Assembly (NCBI RefSeq): GCF_040513375.1
Contig: NZ_JBEVTG010000002.1
Location: 372,001 to 436,000, forward strand
Reading direction: 5' to 3'
Source: Flagellimonas_B algarum
GTDB taxonomy: Bacteria > Bacteroidota > Bacteroidia > Flavobacteriales > Flavobacteriaceae
DNA: 64,000 nucleotides
Shown: positions 14,661 through 23,319 of the stretch, one piece after another
Layout: each line of letters begins with the position of its first letter
Numbering within the stretch: the stretch's first letter is position 1
Position numbers and translations under genes: made by a program
The notes under the pieces: generated by a model
What the model was told of the DNA's origin: nothing
Database searches by the model: none
The model's input: the letters and a program-made list of their open reading frames with translations, nothing else

Positions 14661-16736
14661 ATGAAAACGATGTTCCTGTACCTGCTGTTGCTGCCGTTTT
14701 TGGTCAGTGCCAACCCCAAGCAAACCCCGTCAAAAATCGAATCGGTGACCGTATACCTCAGCGGGGCCGAAATCATACGAACCGCCGAAATCAACTTGGT
14801 CGGCGGACGTAATGAAATCCGCTTTACCGATTTATCGCACCGCATCGATGAAAGCAGCATCCAAGTTTCCGGACTCGGTAATGTTTCCATCTTGGCCATG
14901 GCCTATGACCTCGACCATTTGAATCCCAGCACTGTACCACCACAAGTTTCGGAATGGCAGCTACAGATCGATGCCTTAACGCTTCAGATCGCCCGTTTGA
15001 ACAATAGCATCCACGGACTTGAAGAAGAGGAAAAGGTCATTACCACCAACCGGCTAGTGAGCACCGACAACCAAGCCCTTAGTCTTGAAAAAGTGCAACA
15101 GATCAGCGCCTATTACCGAAAACGCATCACCCAAATCCGGAATGAAATCCTGGATACCAAAGAAAAAATCAAACGCCTGAACGAAGCGGTAATCCAACTG
15201 CAACGGCAAATCCAAGAGGTCAACCAAAGCCCGAAACAAGAAACCGGAACATTGGCCGTGACTTTTGATGCCCCGAAGGCCGTTACCCTATCGATTACCC
15301 TGAAATACATGGTGGGAGAGGCCGGCTGGGTACCCAATTACGATATCAAGTCCGAAGCACTGAATGATGAACTGGAACTGATCTACAAGGGCAATGTGTA
15401 CCAACGTACCGGTCAAGATTGGAAGGATGTGGCCGTGGTGCTATCGACCGGCAATCCCAAATACAACATCGACAAACCGAAGCTGGAACCCCACTTCCTG
15501 AATTTCACCAGCCGCTACCAAAGGCGATCAAGACAAGCCACACAAAAACAGCGCTATGCCTTCAACCCGGCCGTTAAAACCGTAAGTGGCACGATAACCG
15601 ATGCCACAGGTTTGGCCCTCCCTGGGGTCAATGTCATCATCAAGGGGACGAACAAGGGCACCCAAACCGATTTTGACGGGCACTATAGCTTGGATATTCC
15701 CTATGGCCAAGAACTGGAATATCATTTTATCGGACAAAAAAACGTGTCCCAACCGATCTATTCCTCGATCATGAACCTATCCATGGAAGAGGATCTTCAA
15801 GCCTTGGAAGAAGTCGTCGTAACCGCAATGGGTACACGTCGTGAAAAAAAAGCTTTGGGGTATGCGGTCACCTCCGTCACTGGGGTAAGCGGAAAGGTCG
15901 CGGGCGTCCAAATCCGGGGTGCCGGTTCGAACAAATACAAAACAGCTCCGGCTCCCTTGTATATCATCGATGGTGTTCCGGTTACTGGATTTATGGAAGG
16001 GGATCTTGACCCCCAGGAAATCCAAAGTACTAGGACCTTGACCCAGACCGAAGCTTCCGCACTCTACGGTTCACGGGGAAACCATGGTGTCGTCATCATC
16101 AAAACCAAACCCAGCAGCACGATCGAAGGGGCGACCAAGACCGAATTCCGGATCAAAAAAACCTATACCATAGCCTCCGATGGTGATATAACGGCGGTGC
16201 GCATCAGCACTTTCGAATTGCCGGCCACCTACGCGTACTACGCCGCCCCGATCCTCAATGAAAATGTCTTCTTGACCGCCCGTTTTTCCAACTGGGAACG
16301 ACACCAACTGTTGCCCGGTGAAGCCAATATCTACTTCGAAGGCACTTATGCAGGTAAAACGGTCTTGGATCCCTATACCACACAAAAAGACATGGTATTG
16401 TCATTGGGCATCGACCCCAACATCACGGTCAGTCGTGCCCAAGACCGCAACTTCAAGAGTAAATCCTTTACGGGTAGCAACCGGGTCTTGGAGCGGACCT
16501 ACACCCTCGAGGTCAAGAACAACAAAGGGGTGGCCATAAAGCTGAAGCTTTTGGATCGCATCCCGAAATCACAGCATAAAGACATCAAGGTCAGCGAGAT
16601 CGTCACTGAAAATGCCGATTACGATGCCAAAAAAGGGTTGTTGGAATGGGAATTGGATCTAGGACCACAACAGCGGCGTACCGAAAAGTTCTCCTTTCAG
16701 GTCAAATACCCCAGGGGGCGGTTCATCTCACTTTAG
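14661..16736 (+). CDS. MuiA/DUF4139-family protein with inserted SusC-like regulatory and plug domains
   Basis: A 691-residue secreted protein (signal MKTMFLYLLLLPFLVSA). The order is: DUF4140-like N-terminal domain (about 23-95, VTVYLSGAEIIRTAE), coiled coil (95-190), first part of DUF4139 (about 205-285, YMVGEAGWVPNYDIK), then an insertion, then the rest of DUF4139 (about 493-691). The insertion holds a carboxypeptidase-regulatory-like beta domain (307-377, VSGTITDATGLALPGVNV) and a TonB-receptor plug segment (382-483: EEVVVTAMGTRREKKALGY, YIIDGVPV, ASALYGSRGNHGVVIIKT). No TonB box or barrel follows. MuiA-like proteins were named from mucoidy inhibition; the biochemical role is unknown. The gene overlaps the convergent QEGLA gene by nine bases. 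Confidence 0.87.
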   Translation: MKTMFLYLLLLPFLVSANPKQTPSKIESVTVYLSGAEIIRTAEINLVGGRNEIRFTDLSHRIDESSIQVSGLGNVSILAMAYDLDHLNPSTVPPQVSEWQLQIDALTLQIARLNNSIHGLEEEEKVITTNRLVSTDNQALSLEKVQQISAYYRKRITQIRNEILDTKEKIKRLNEAVIQLQRQIQEVNQSPKQETGTLAVTFDAPKAVTLSITLKYMVGEAGWVPNYDIKSEALNDELELIYKGNVYQRTGQDWKDVAVVLSTGNPKYNIDKPKLEPHFLNFTSRYQRRSRQATQKQRYAFNPAVKTVSGTITDATGLALPGVNVIIKGTNKGTQTDFDGHYSLDIPYGQELEYHFIGQKNVSQPIYSSIMNLSMEEDLQALEEVVVTAMGTRREKKALGYAVTSVTGVSGKVAGVQIRGAGSNKYKTAPAPLYIIDGVPVTGFMEGDLDPQEIQSTRTLTQTEASALYGSRGNHGVVIIKTKPSSTIEGATKTEFRIKKTYTIASDGDITAVRISTFELPATYAYYAAPILNENVFLTARFSNWERHQLLPGEANIYFEGTYAGKTVLDPYTTQKDMVLSLGIDPNITVSRAQDRNFKSKSFTGSNRVLERTYTLEVKNNKGVAIKLKLLDRIPKSQHKDIKVSEIVTENADYDAKKGLLEWELDLGPQQRRTEKFSFQVKYPRGRFISL

Positions 16737-17900
16737 GTTGTTGAGGATGAAATCCAATGTGGGGTTGGTGTTCAGCTTTTGCTCAAACGAAAGGCTCTTG
16801 TGGGCAATGGGCTGCGCCAATCCCAATTTTTTCAAGTAGTTGATGTTGGGTTCATCGGTAAGGGCCACCTTCCCCATCAACAGGCAATCCATGGATTCTT
16901 CACGTTGATAGCGTTTATAGATCTTGCGCAGGCCGCTTAAATACAGGCGGTCTTTGGTAAAACCGCCCCCACGGTGGGCGCGTAAGGTAATGGTAAAGGC
17001 TTCTTCCCGATTCAATTTGTATTTGTTGTGGATGAGGTCGAAGGTATCCGCAAAACCATAGCCTTTGATCAGACTGTCTGAGGCCAATACGCGATACGCC
17101 AATTCCTTTAACCGTTTTAAGGTCAGGGCGCCGCCCATATACTCGCTGAAGACGGCGAGCCCTTCTTGGGTCTCTACGTTCTTGGGCAAACCATTGCTAA
17201 AGATCTTCAAAGGTTGATGCAAGCCATTGTACGTCGTAACCAGATGGATGCCGATTTCATGATTCGCCAAGGTCAGTAATTGGTTCTTACTGAATTTAGT
17301 GTTCTTTTTAATCAACAAGGTTTGCGAACTGTTGCTCACCATGGCCTCTGCCGCAATATTGGTCGAAAAACGGATGTTCAAGGGAAAATCGTAACGCCGG
17401 GCAAAATCCTCAAAATAGTCCCGTGCCTCAAATGGACTGAACACATGGTCCATATCACTACCCATGGCTTCGTCGGGGTAATGCAGAATGAACTGGGCAT
17501 TTTGAACGTCTTTCTCCGTCGGGGTGCCGTAGACACTCAACGAATTGTAGTAAAACTGTTTGGCCTTCCCAATAGTTTCGATGCACTGGATCATGTTCGA
17601 ATAGAAATTGATCACATCTTGGTACATCTTGCGCAAGACATCGTCTTCAATACGCTCAAGGCGTTGGGCAAAGAAGAGGCGTTGGAGTTTGAAGGGGTTG
17701 AATTTGACCTTGGGATATTTGAACTCGGGATCAAGGCTGTATTTGGAAGCAAAAAAGCGGTGCTTCTCCTTTTCGATGTTCAACGGATTGACGTAGGTCA
17801 ACAACTCAATGCGTTTGACCAGCCGATCCAAATTGGCATCGATTTCAAATAAGGCCGCGTATTGTTCTTGTAAGGCTTTGTTCTCTTGTTCTTGGATCAT
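16728..17900 (-). CDS. QEGLA-motif (DUF1704, MATCAP-like) putative zinc carboxypeptidase
   Basis: A 390-residue cytosolic protein. It carries the metallopeptidase helix HEIGIH (214-219, an HExxxH arrangement) and the QEGLA motif (245-249), whose Glu would be the third zinc ligand. The family is often annotated flavohemoglobin expression-modulating QEGLA motif protein. Its eukaryotic relative MATCAP is a tubulin tyrosine carboxypeptidase with the same HExxxH plus EGLA geometry. The bacterial substrate is unknown. The start overlaps the stop of the N-formylglutamate amidohydrolase gene by ATGA, indicating translational coupling. It is the last gene of a four-gene operon. Confidence 0.88.
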   Translation of the reverse strand: MIQEQENKALQEQYAALFEIDANLDRLVKRIELLTYVNPLNIEKEKHRFFASKYSLDPEFKYPKVKFNPFKLQRLFFAQRLERIEDDVLRKMYQDVINFYSNMIQCIETIGKAKQFYYNSLSVYGTPTEKDVQNAQFILHYPDEAMGSDMDHVFSPFEARDYFEDFARRYDFPLNIRFSTNIAAEAMVSNSSQTLLIKKNTKFSKNQLLTLANHEIGIHLVTTYNGLHQPLKIFSNGLPKNVETQEGLAVFSEYMGGALTLKRLKELAYRVLASDSLIKGYGFADTFDLIHNKYKLNREEAFTITLRAHRGGGFTKDRLYLSGLRKIYKRYQREESMDCLLMGKVALTDEPNINYLKKLGLAQPIAHKSLSFEQKLNTNPTLDFILNNLK

Positions 17901-18721
17901 GGATGCGCATCGAATTCCTTAGCCTGCAAAGGTATCAATTCCTGCAATTGTTTGGCAACGGAATCGACCACCTCCGGATAAATCACCCCGGTCAGCTCAT
18001 CACAATACACTTTGGAAATCTCGGTCGCCAAGACCAAAGTGTTCGAAAAACCTTGGGTAATATGCTTCAGGAAATACCCATTGCCCTGAAATGTATCGTT
18101 GATCTTGGAAGTCGAAGCGATGCCATTCGGCAATTGCATGGTCCCTAATTTGCGGCTCCAGGCCTTGGCCAAGTCACCAAAGCGGTCGTTGTCAATGTTC
18201 GCCGTACCCAAGTTCCAGACCGGCACCTCCCGTTCCCACCGTTTCCAATTGTAACTGTGCATATCGAAGACCAGCACTTTTGGGAACAAGGACTCCAGCT
18301 TCCCCATCAAGGCGTCGACCACTTGATAAAAACGCGCATGTTTGGTCAGACTATGTGTTTTCTCTTCGTGATCCAAAGGGGTACGCCACAACTGCTTGCC
18401 CCAGGCATCGGTATAGATGGCCGTATCGGGATGCCGGTTCAAGTCGTATTCGAAACGGCTGTCACAACCCGCGATTACAATGGGATGGGAAGCGACCATC
18501 TGCTTTGTGCAGGGATCTTCTTCATACCAGCGTTCGTATTCGGTATGCAGGCAATTTTCCCAGAGTGAACTTCTGAATTGGTGGCCGTTATGCACGGCCC
18601 CACATACATAAGGCACATAGTTTTCGACCTTAAGGGTAAAGGCATAATCATCGGAAACCGCTTCAAAGCATTCCCCCGCCTCGATCAAACCGATGATGGC
18701 GTCGACCGATAGCCTACGCAT
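17897..18721 (-). CDS. N-formylglutamate amidohydrolase family protein
   Basis: A 274-residue protein with FGase-type motifs: an N-terminal VCGAVHNGHQF segment, PIVIAGCDSRFEYDLNR, and a metal-binding-like stretch VFDMHSYNW. Family enzymes hydrolyse N-formyl-L-glutamate or related N-acyl amino acids, but many FGase homologues outside histidine pathways have unknown substrates, and no hut genes are present here. The start at MRRLSVDAIIG is chosen because it overlaps the upstream ATP-grasp gene by eight bases. It overlaps the QEGLA gene downstream by four bases, so the three are coupled. Confidence 0.86.
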   Translation of the reverse strand: MRRLSVDAIIGLIEAGECFEAVSDDYAFTLKVENYVPYVCGAVHNGHQFRSSLWENCLHTEYERWYEEDPCTKQMVASHPIVIAGCDSRFEYDLNRHPDTAIYTDAWGKQLWRTPLDHEEKTHSLTKHARFYQVVDALMGKLESLFPKVLVFDMHSYNWKRWEREVPVWNLGTANIDNDRFGDLAKAWSRKLGTMQLPNGIASTSKINDTFQGNGYFLKHITQGFSNTLVLATEISKVYCDELTGVIYPEVVDSVAKQLQELIPLQAKEFDAHP

Positions 18722-19745
18722 CTTCCACTTCCTTACGCAGGCGTGAACGACGGTCAAAGGCCTGGAGTTTGGCCGTGACCTTGCTTTCGATAAAATCGAT
18801 GACCTGGCATTGGATCTTGGTTTTGTAAACCTTGTTCATATAGGTAATGCCACCAGGTGACATGACGTTGACCTCGACCAGTTTGCCTCCGATCACATCA
18901 ATGCCGACAAAGAAAAGACCGTCTTTGACCAACTTAGGGCCGATTTGTTTGCACAGTGCTTTTTCTTCTTTTGACATGGAGTGTTTGGCCACCGATCCCC
19001 CCGCTGAAACGTTCGAGCGGTGGTCATCGCTACCCGGTACACGACGCATGGCCCCGATGGGTTCCCCATTCAAGATCAAGATACGTACATCACCTTGATC
19101 AGCACCTTCAATGTATTCTTGAAGTATGACATAATTAGAGGTTCCATCTGAGTTGGTTACATAAAAATCCAAGAGGGATTTGATGTTGCTCATCGCAGAT
19201 TTCTCGATCAGGATCACCCCTGAGCCCCCAAAGCCGTTCAAAGGCTTTAAGATCATCTTTTCGGCTGGGGATTCCTTGATCTGTTGTACCAGGTATCGTT
19301 TATTCTTCGATACATGGGTGACCGGTATGATGTTGCTATGGCTATCACCGAATGCGGCCGTATACAATTTGTTGTTCGCTTCCCGAAGTCCCTGTAAGGA
19401 ATTCATGATAAAGACATCGTCTTTGACCGAATCCAGAAAATTCAACATCAAAGGATCCAAAGGCGGATTGGCCCGCATAAAAATGACATCAAAGCCTGCC
19501 AAGGGCAGCATTTCCTCCCTGATATTGGCTTGCTTGTAAAAGGTCTTCAGATTCGAAGGCACCTTATCCATGCGACCGACCACCGTACAAAAGGCACTGG
19601 TCACGCTGTTTCGAATGGTCAAATTGGCCGGGGTACACAGGGCCACCCCGTGGTTTCGCTTGACACATTCGTGGATCAAGGCCAAACTGGTGTCGTTCTC
19701 CGGGTCGATTTCCTCCCAAGGATACATTAAAAAACAGATGTTCAT
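18714..19745 (-). CDS. GshB-like ATP-grasp ligase (glutathione synthetase family)
   Basis: A 343-residue ATP-grasp protein with the layout of prokaryotic glutathione synthetase: an N-terminal domain (MNICFLMYPWEEIDPENDTS, ending in FDVIFMRANPPLD), a glycine-rich ATP loop (ILKPLNGFGGSGV), a QEYIEGADQGDVR segment with GEPIGAMRRVPG, and a metal-binding end VEVNVMSPGG. GshB joins gamma-glutamylcysteine and glycine, but no gshA is in the window, so the peptide made is not certain. It lies 21 bases after the dicarboxylate symporter and overlaps the FGase gene. The context suggests synthesis and trimming of a glutamate-containing small molecule or peptide. Confidence 0.85.
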   Translation of the reverse strand: MNICFLMYPWEEIDPENDTSLALIHECVKRNHGVALCTPANLTIRNSVTSAFCTVVGRMDKVPSNLKTFYKQANIREEMLPLAGFDVIFMRANPPLDPLMLNFLDSVKDDVFIMNSLQGLREANNKLYTAAFGDSHSNIIPVTHVSKNKRYLVQQIKESPAEKMILKPLNGFGGSGVILIEKSAMSNIKSLLDFYVTNSDGTSNYVILQEYIEGADQGDVRILILNGEPIGAMRRVPGSDDHRSNVSAGGSVAKHSMSKEEKALCKQIGPKLVKDGLFFVGIDVIGGKLVEVNVMSPGGITYMNKVYKTKIQCQVIDFIESKVTAKLQAFDRRSRLRKEVEDA

Positions 19746-19766
19746 AATTTGATCGGTATTGATGGG

Positions 19767-21092
19767 TTATTTTACGTCATCATAGTGGTCGTCCCAATCC
19801 TTGACTTTGGGCTTACCGAGTTTACCAACGGATTTAGCCACCATCATCGACACCGTGGCATCGCCAGTCACGTTGACTACGGTACGACACATATCCAGCG
19901 GGCGATCTACGGCAAAAATCAAGGCCAGTCCGATGGCCAATTTATCAGCCGGGAAACCGATGGCTTCCAGAACAATGACCAACATGACCATACCGGCACC
20001 CGGAACGGCCGCGGAACCGATAGAGGCCAACAAGGCTGTCAAAACAATGGTCAGCTGATCCCCAAAGCTCAGGTCGAAGCCCAAGGCCTGGGAAATAAAC
20101 ACGGCTGCCACTCCCTGATAAAGGCTGGTACCGTCCATATTGATGGTAGCCCCTACGGGCAAAACGAAACTCGAAACTTCTTTATCTACCCCGATGTGCT
20201 CTTCGACCCGCTCCATGGTCACAGGCAGGGTCGCGGCGCTCGAACTGGTGGAAAAGGCCAGCAATTGGGCCGGACTGATTTCCTTTAAAAACCAAAAAGG
20301 GTTCTTTTTGGTAAAACTCGAAACGACTATAGTGTAGAACACGATCATCAACAACAATCCGCCAACGACCACGCCCGCATACTTCAAGAGGGCCAACAAC
20401 AGGTCCGGGTCGCTCGAAGAGACCACAACGCTGGCCAAAAGGGCGAAGACCGCATACGGGGCACTGAGCATGATCAGGTCGACCATTTTCAACACTACAT
20501 CATTTAACGAATCGAAAAAGTCTTTTAAGGGTTTGGCGCGTTTTTCGCCTATCAATAACATGGAAATGCCCAAGAAAATGGTAAAGAAGATGACCTGCAG
20601 CATCAGTCCGTTGTTGCTCATAGCGGCCAGGGCGTTATCCGGTACCATATCGACCAAAAACTGCAGCGGACCGCTTTCTTTTTGGTTCATGGCCTCGCTC
20701 ATCTTTGACTGCACCCCTTCTGATTCGGCATAGGTCTCGGTCAGTTTGGCAACCGTCTCATTGGAAATCCCATTTCCGGGCTGCAATACGTTCACGAGCA
20801 AGAGTCCGATCGTGATGGCCACTACGGTCGTCATGATGTAAATACCTATGGTGCGTAATCCGATATTCCGGAACTTCGAAATGTCCTTGAGGTCAGAAAT
20901 CCCTTTGACCAAGGAAGCGATGATCAAGGGAATCGCGATCAACTTCAATAACTTCACAAAAACGGTTCCCAAGGGCTGGATCCAATCGGAGACCAAATCC
21001 TTGCCCCAATCCACGCCCGTCATGGCAAAACCGAAAAGAATACCAAGAAGCATCCCGATCAGGATCTTCCAGTGCAGTTCCAACTTACGCAT
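19767..21092 (-). CDS. dicarboxylate/glutamate:cation symporter (DAACS family)
   Basis: A 441-residue polytopic protein with the hallmarks of the GltP/GltPh family: a start MRKLELHWKILIGMLLGILFG, the serine-rich reentrant loop AFSTSSSAATLPVTME, the unwound-helix motif INMDGTSLYQGVAAVF, and GSAAVPGAGMVML with the C-terminal VDRPLDMCRTVVNVTGD. These transporters import L-glutamate, L-aspartate or C4-dicarboxylates with sodium or protons at the inner membrane. It is the first gene of the operon with the ATP-grasp, FGase and QEGLA genes, supporting glutamate as a linked metabolite. There is no clear TAnnTTTG element directly upstream. Confidence 0.92.
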   Translation of the reverse strand: MRKLELHWKILIGMLLGILFGFAMTGVDWGKDLVSDWIQPLGTVFVKLLKLIAIPLIIASLVKGISDLKDISKFRNIGLRTIGIYIMTTVVAITIGLLLVNVLQPGNGISNETVAKLTETYAESEGVQSKMSEAMNQKESGPLQFLVDMVPDNALAAMSNNGLMLQVIFFTIFLGISMLLIGEKRAKPLKDFFDSLNDVVLKMVDLIMLSAPYAVFALLASVVVSSSDPDLLLALLKYAGVVVGGLLLMIVFYTIVVSSFTKKNPFWFLKEISPAQLLAFSTSSSAATLPVTMERVEEHIGVDKEVSSFVLPVGATINMDGTSLYQGVAAVFISQALGFDLSFGDQLTIVLTALLASIGSAAVPGAGMVMLVIVLEAIGFPADKLAIGLALIFAVDRPLDMCRTVVNVTGDATVSMMVAKSVGKLGKPKVKDWDDHYDDVK

Positions 21093-21130
21093 ACTGATAA
21101 TTTATGCAGTAAGATACTATTTTGGAGTGA

Positions 21131-21147
21131 TAAAAAAAGCCGAAGCT
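21131..21147 (-). terminator. putative intrinsic terminator after aroC
   Basis: On the minus strand, directly after the aroC stop, AAGC pairs with GCTT around a TTCG tetraloop and is followed by a run of Ts. The stem is short (four pairs), but the UUCG loop and U-run make termination plausible. Confidence 0.45.
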
Positions 21148-22211
21148 TAGATTTTGTTCGAACGGGCCAATAGCCAATAATCGGCCAGTACCAAGGCGGT
21201 CATGGCCTCTACGATGGGCACGGCCCTGGGTACGACGCAGGGATCGTGACGGCCTTTTCCCTGGGTAGTCACCGGCTTGCCTTCCTTATCGATGGTTTCA
21301 TAGCCTTGGAGCACGGTAGCCACGGGTTTGAAAGCGACCTTGAAGTAAATATCCATACCGTTGCTGATCCCCCCTTGCACTCCGCCACTGCGGTTGGTCT
21401 TGGTGGTTCCGTCGGTATTGAAGGCATCATTGTGCGCGCTGCCCTTCATTTCGACACCGGCAAACCCGCTGCCGTATTCAAACCCTTTCACGGCATTGAT
21501 CGACAACATGGCCTTGCCCAATTCAGCGTGTAGCTTATCAAAAACGGGCTCGCCTAAACCGACGGGTACGTTTTGGACCACACAGCTGATAACCCCACCG
21601 ATGGTATCGCCTTCTTTTTTGATGGTCTTGATATAGGCTTCCATTTGGGCGGCCATTTCGGGGTCTGGGCATCGCACCGGATTGGATTCCGTTTTCGAAA
21701 AATCGAGTTCGGCGTATGGCGTTTCCAGTTTCATGGTCCCGACCTGGCTGACAAAGGCGTTGATCTTGATATCGGACAGCAATTGCTTCGCAATGGCCCC
21801 TGCCACTACCCTACTGGCGGTTTCGCGGGCCGAACTACGCCCACCGCCGCGATAATCGCGAAAACCGTATTTTTTATCATAAACGTAATCGGCATGTGAC
21901 GGGCGGTACGAATCCTTGATATGGGAATAGTCCTTAGACTTTTGATTGGTATTGTGGATTGCGAAACCGATCGGGGTGCCGGTAGTCTTCCCTTCGAATA
22001 CCCCCGAATAGATCTCGACGGTATCGGGTTCCTTCCGCTGGGTTACAATGGCGGATTGCCCTGGCTTTCTTCGGTCGAGTTCCGCTTGAATGGCATCGAT
22101 ATCGAGTTCCAGTCCCGCCGGACATCCATCCAAGACCCCGCCAATGGCGCGACCGTGTGATTCGCCGTACGTCATAAGCTTAAATAGGGTGCCAAAAGAG
22201 TTTCCTGCCAT
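21147..22211 (-). CDS. aroC: chorismate synthase
   Basis: A 354-residue protein matching the usual chorismate synthase length. The start is the ATG of MAGNSFGTLFKLMTYGESHG; an upstream in-frame ATG would add 11 hydrophobic residues and lose homology. Family motifs are visible: GESHGRAIGGVLDGCPAG near the N-terminus, SHADYVYDKKYGFRDYRGGGRSSARET in the middle and a C-terminal KGRHDPCVVPRAVPI. It converts 5-enolpyruvylshikimate-3-phosphate to chorismate using reduced FMN, the last step of the shikimate pathway. It is divergent from the LpxH-like gene and is followed by a small UUCG hairpin. Confidence 0.97.
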   Translation of the reverse strand: MAGNSFGTLFKLMTYGESHGRAIGGVLDGCPAGLELDIDAIQAELDRRKPGQSAIVTQRKEPDTVEIYSGVFEGKTTGTPIGFAIHNTNQKSKDYSHIKDSYRPSHADYVYDKKYGFRDYRGGGRSSARETASRVVAGAIAKQLLSDIKINAFVSQVGTMKLETPYAELDFSKTESNPVRCPDPEMAAQMEAYIKTIKKEGDTIGGVISCVVQNVPVGLGEPVFDKLHAELGKAMLSINAVKGFEYGSGFAGVEMKGSAHNDAFNTDGTTKTNRSGGVQGGISNGMDIYFKVAFKPVATVLQGYETIDKEGKPVTTQGKGRHDPCVVPRAVPIVEAMTALVLADYWLLARSNKI

Positions 22212-22401
22212 ACCGATAAGTATCAAAACGCTAAGGTACTCCATATTGCCGTGTTAAAAAAGCCGGTTTTCACTTAAGGTTTTGGAAACAATGGGGGTAC
22301 CGGCGTGACATTATCTTAACGCAAAGCTTATGAATTCTTGATTTCAATTTGATTTTCAATTCATTGAAGCGAAGTTACTTTGTAGCCAAAATCCTATTCT
22401 A

Positions 22402-23319
22402 GTGAAACGACGCAAGATCGAAGTAGCCGTAATCTCCGATGTCCACCTTGGAACCTATGGGTGCCACGCCGATGAATTGTTGGCGTACCTCAACAGCATC
22501 CAACCTAAAAAGTTGCTCCTTAATGGTGACATCATCGATATGTGGCAGTTCAGCAAGCGTTATTTTCCCCCATCCCACTTGAAAGTGTTAAAAAAAGTGA
22601 TCGGTATGGCCTCCAAAGGCACCGAAGTGCACTACATCACCGGAAACCATGATGAAATGTTGCGCAAATTCGCGCCGACCCTGATGGGGAATTTCAACAT
22701 CAGCAACAAATTGGTCTTGGAATTGGATGGAAAGAAAGCCTGGATCTTCCATGGCGATGTCTTCGACCTGTCGATCCAAAATGCCAAATGGCTGGCCAAA
22801 CTCGGGGGCTATGGGTATAATCTTTTGATCATGATCAACAGTATAGTAAATTGGATCTTGGCCCGATTGGGGCGTGAAAAGTACTCCCTCTCCAAACGCA
22901 TCAAAAAAGGGGTCAAACGCGCCGTGAAGTACATTAATGATTTTGAACGTACCGCTGCCGATTTGGCTATTGAAAATGGATATGACTATGTGGTTTGCGG
23001 ACACATACACCAGCCCAAAAAAGAGCGGTATGAAAACCGACACGGAAATTGCCTGTACCTAAATTCAGGGGATTGGGTAGAAAACCTCACCGCCCTCGAA
23101 TACTCCTTCAAACGTTGGCGGGTGTACCACTACAACCACGATAAACTGTCTCCCTTTTTCGTCGATGAAGATCTTAAGGAAATGGATATGAACGAACTGA
23201 TCGCCTCCATTACCGATAAAGAACCTGCGATTTCAATGAAGCCTGAGGAGAAACTCCCCCTTGGCGAACCCCTGGACTTAGACCAGCAGGGCCTCACGCA
23301 AGATGCTGACGGGGTGTAA
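22402..23319 (+). CDS. LpxH-like metallophosphoesterase (UDP-2,3-diacylglucosamine diphosphatase family)
   Basis: A 305-residue protein starting with GTG. Calcineurin-like phosphoesterase motifs are in order: ISDVHLG (12-18), NGDIIDMW (about 40-47), TGNHDE (about 80-85), a FHGDVFD segment and VVCGHIHQPK (about 197-206). The C-terminal roughly 40 residues (MKPEEKLPLGEPLD...) are disordered and may be dispensable. LpxH-type enzymes cleave UDP-diacylglucosamine in lipid A synthesis at the inner membrane; Bacteroidota encode several such paralogues, so the exact substrate is not certain. The 3' end overlaps the convergent dehydrogenase gene by 42 bases, an unusually long coding overlap. Confidence 0.87.
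   Translation: MKRRKIEVAVISDVHLGTYGCHADELLAYLNSIQPKKLLLNGDIIDMWQFSKRYFPPSHLKVLKKVIGMASKGTEVHYITGNHDEMLRKFAPTLMGNFNISNKLVLELDGKKAWIFHGDVFDLSIQNAKWLAKLGGYGYNLLIMINSIVNWILARLGREKYSLSKRIKKGVKRAVKYINDFERTAADLAIENGYDYVVCGHIHQPKKERYENRHGNCLYLNSGDWVENLTALEYSFKRWRVYHYNHDKLSPFFVDEDLKEMDMNELIASITDKEPAISMKPEEKLPLGEPLDLDQQGLTQDADGV

Noticed and set aside
17280..17852. 190-codon plus-strand frame in the QEGLA gene
   Set aside because: Shadow of a conserved metallopeptidase gene on the other strand.
17897..19745. Complete glutathione biosynthesis plus histidine degradation locus
   Set aside because: Only a GshB-like and an FGase-family gene are present; gshA and hut genes are absent, so neither pathway is supported.
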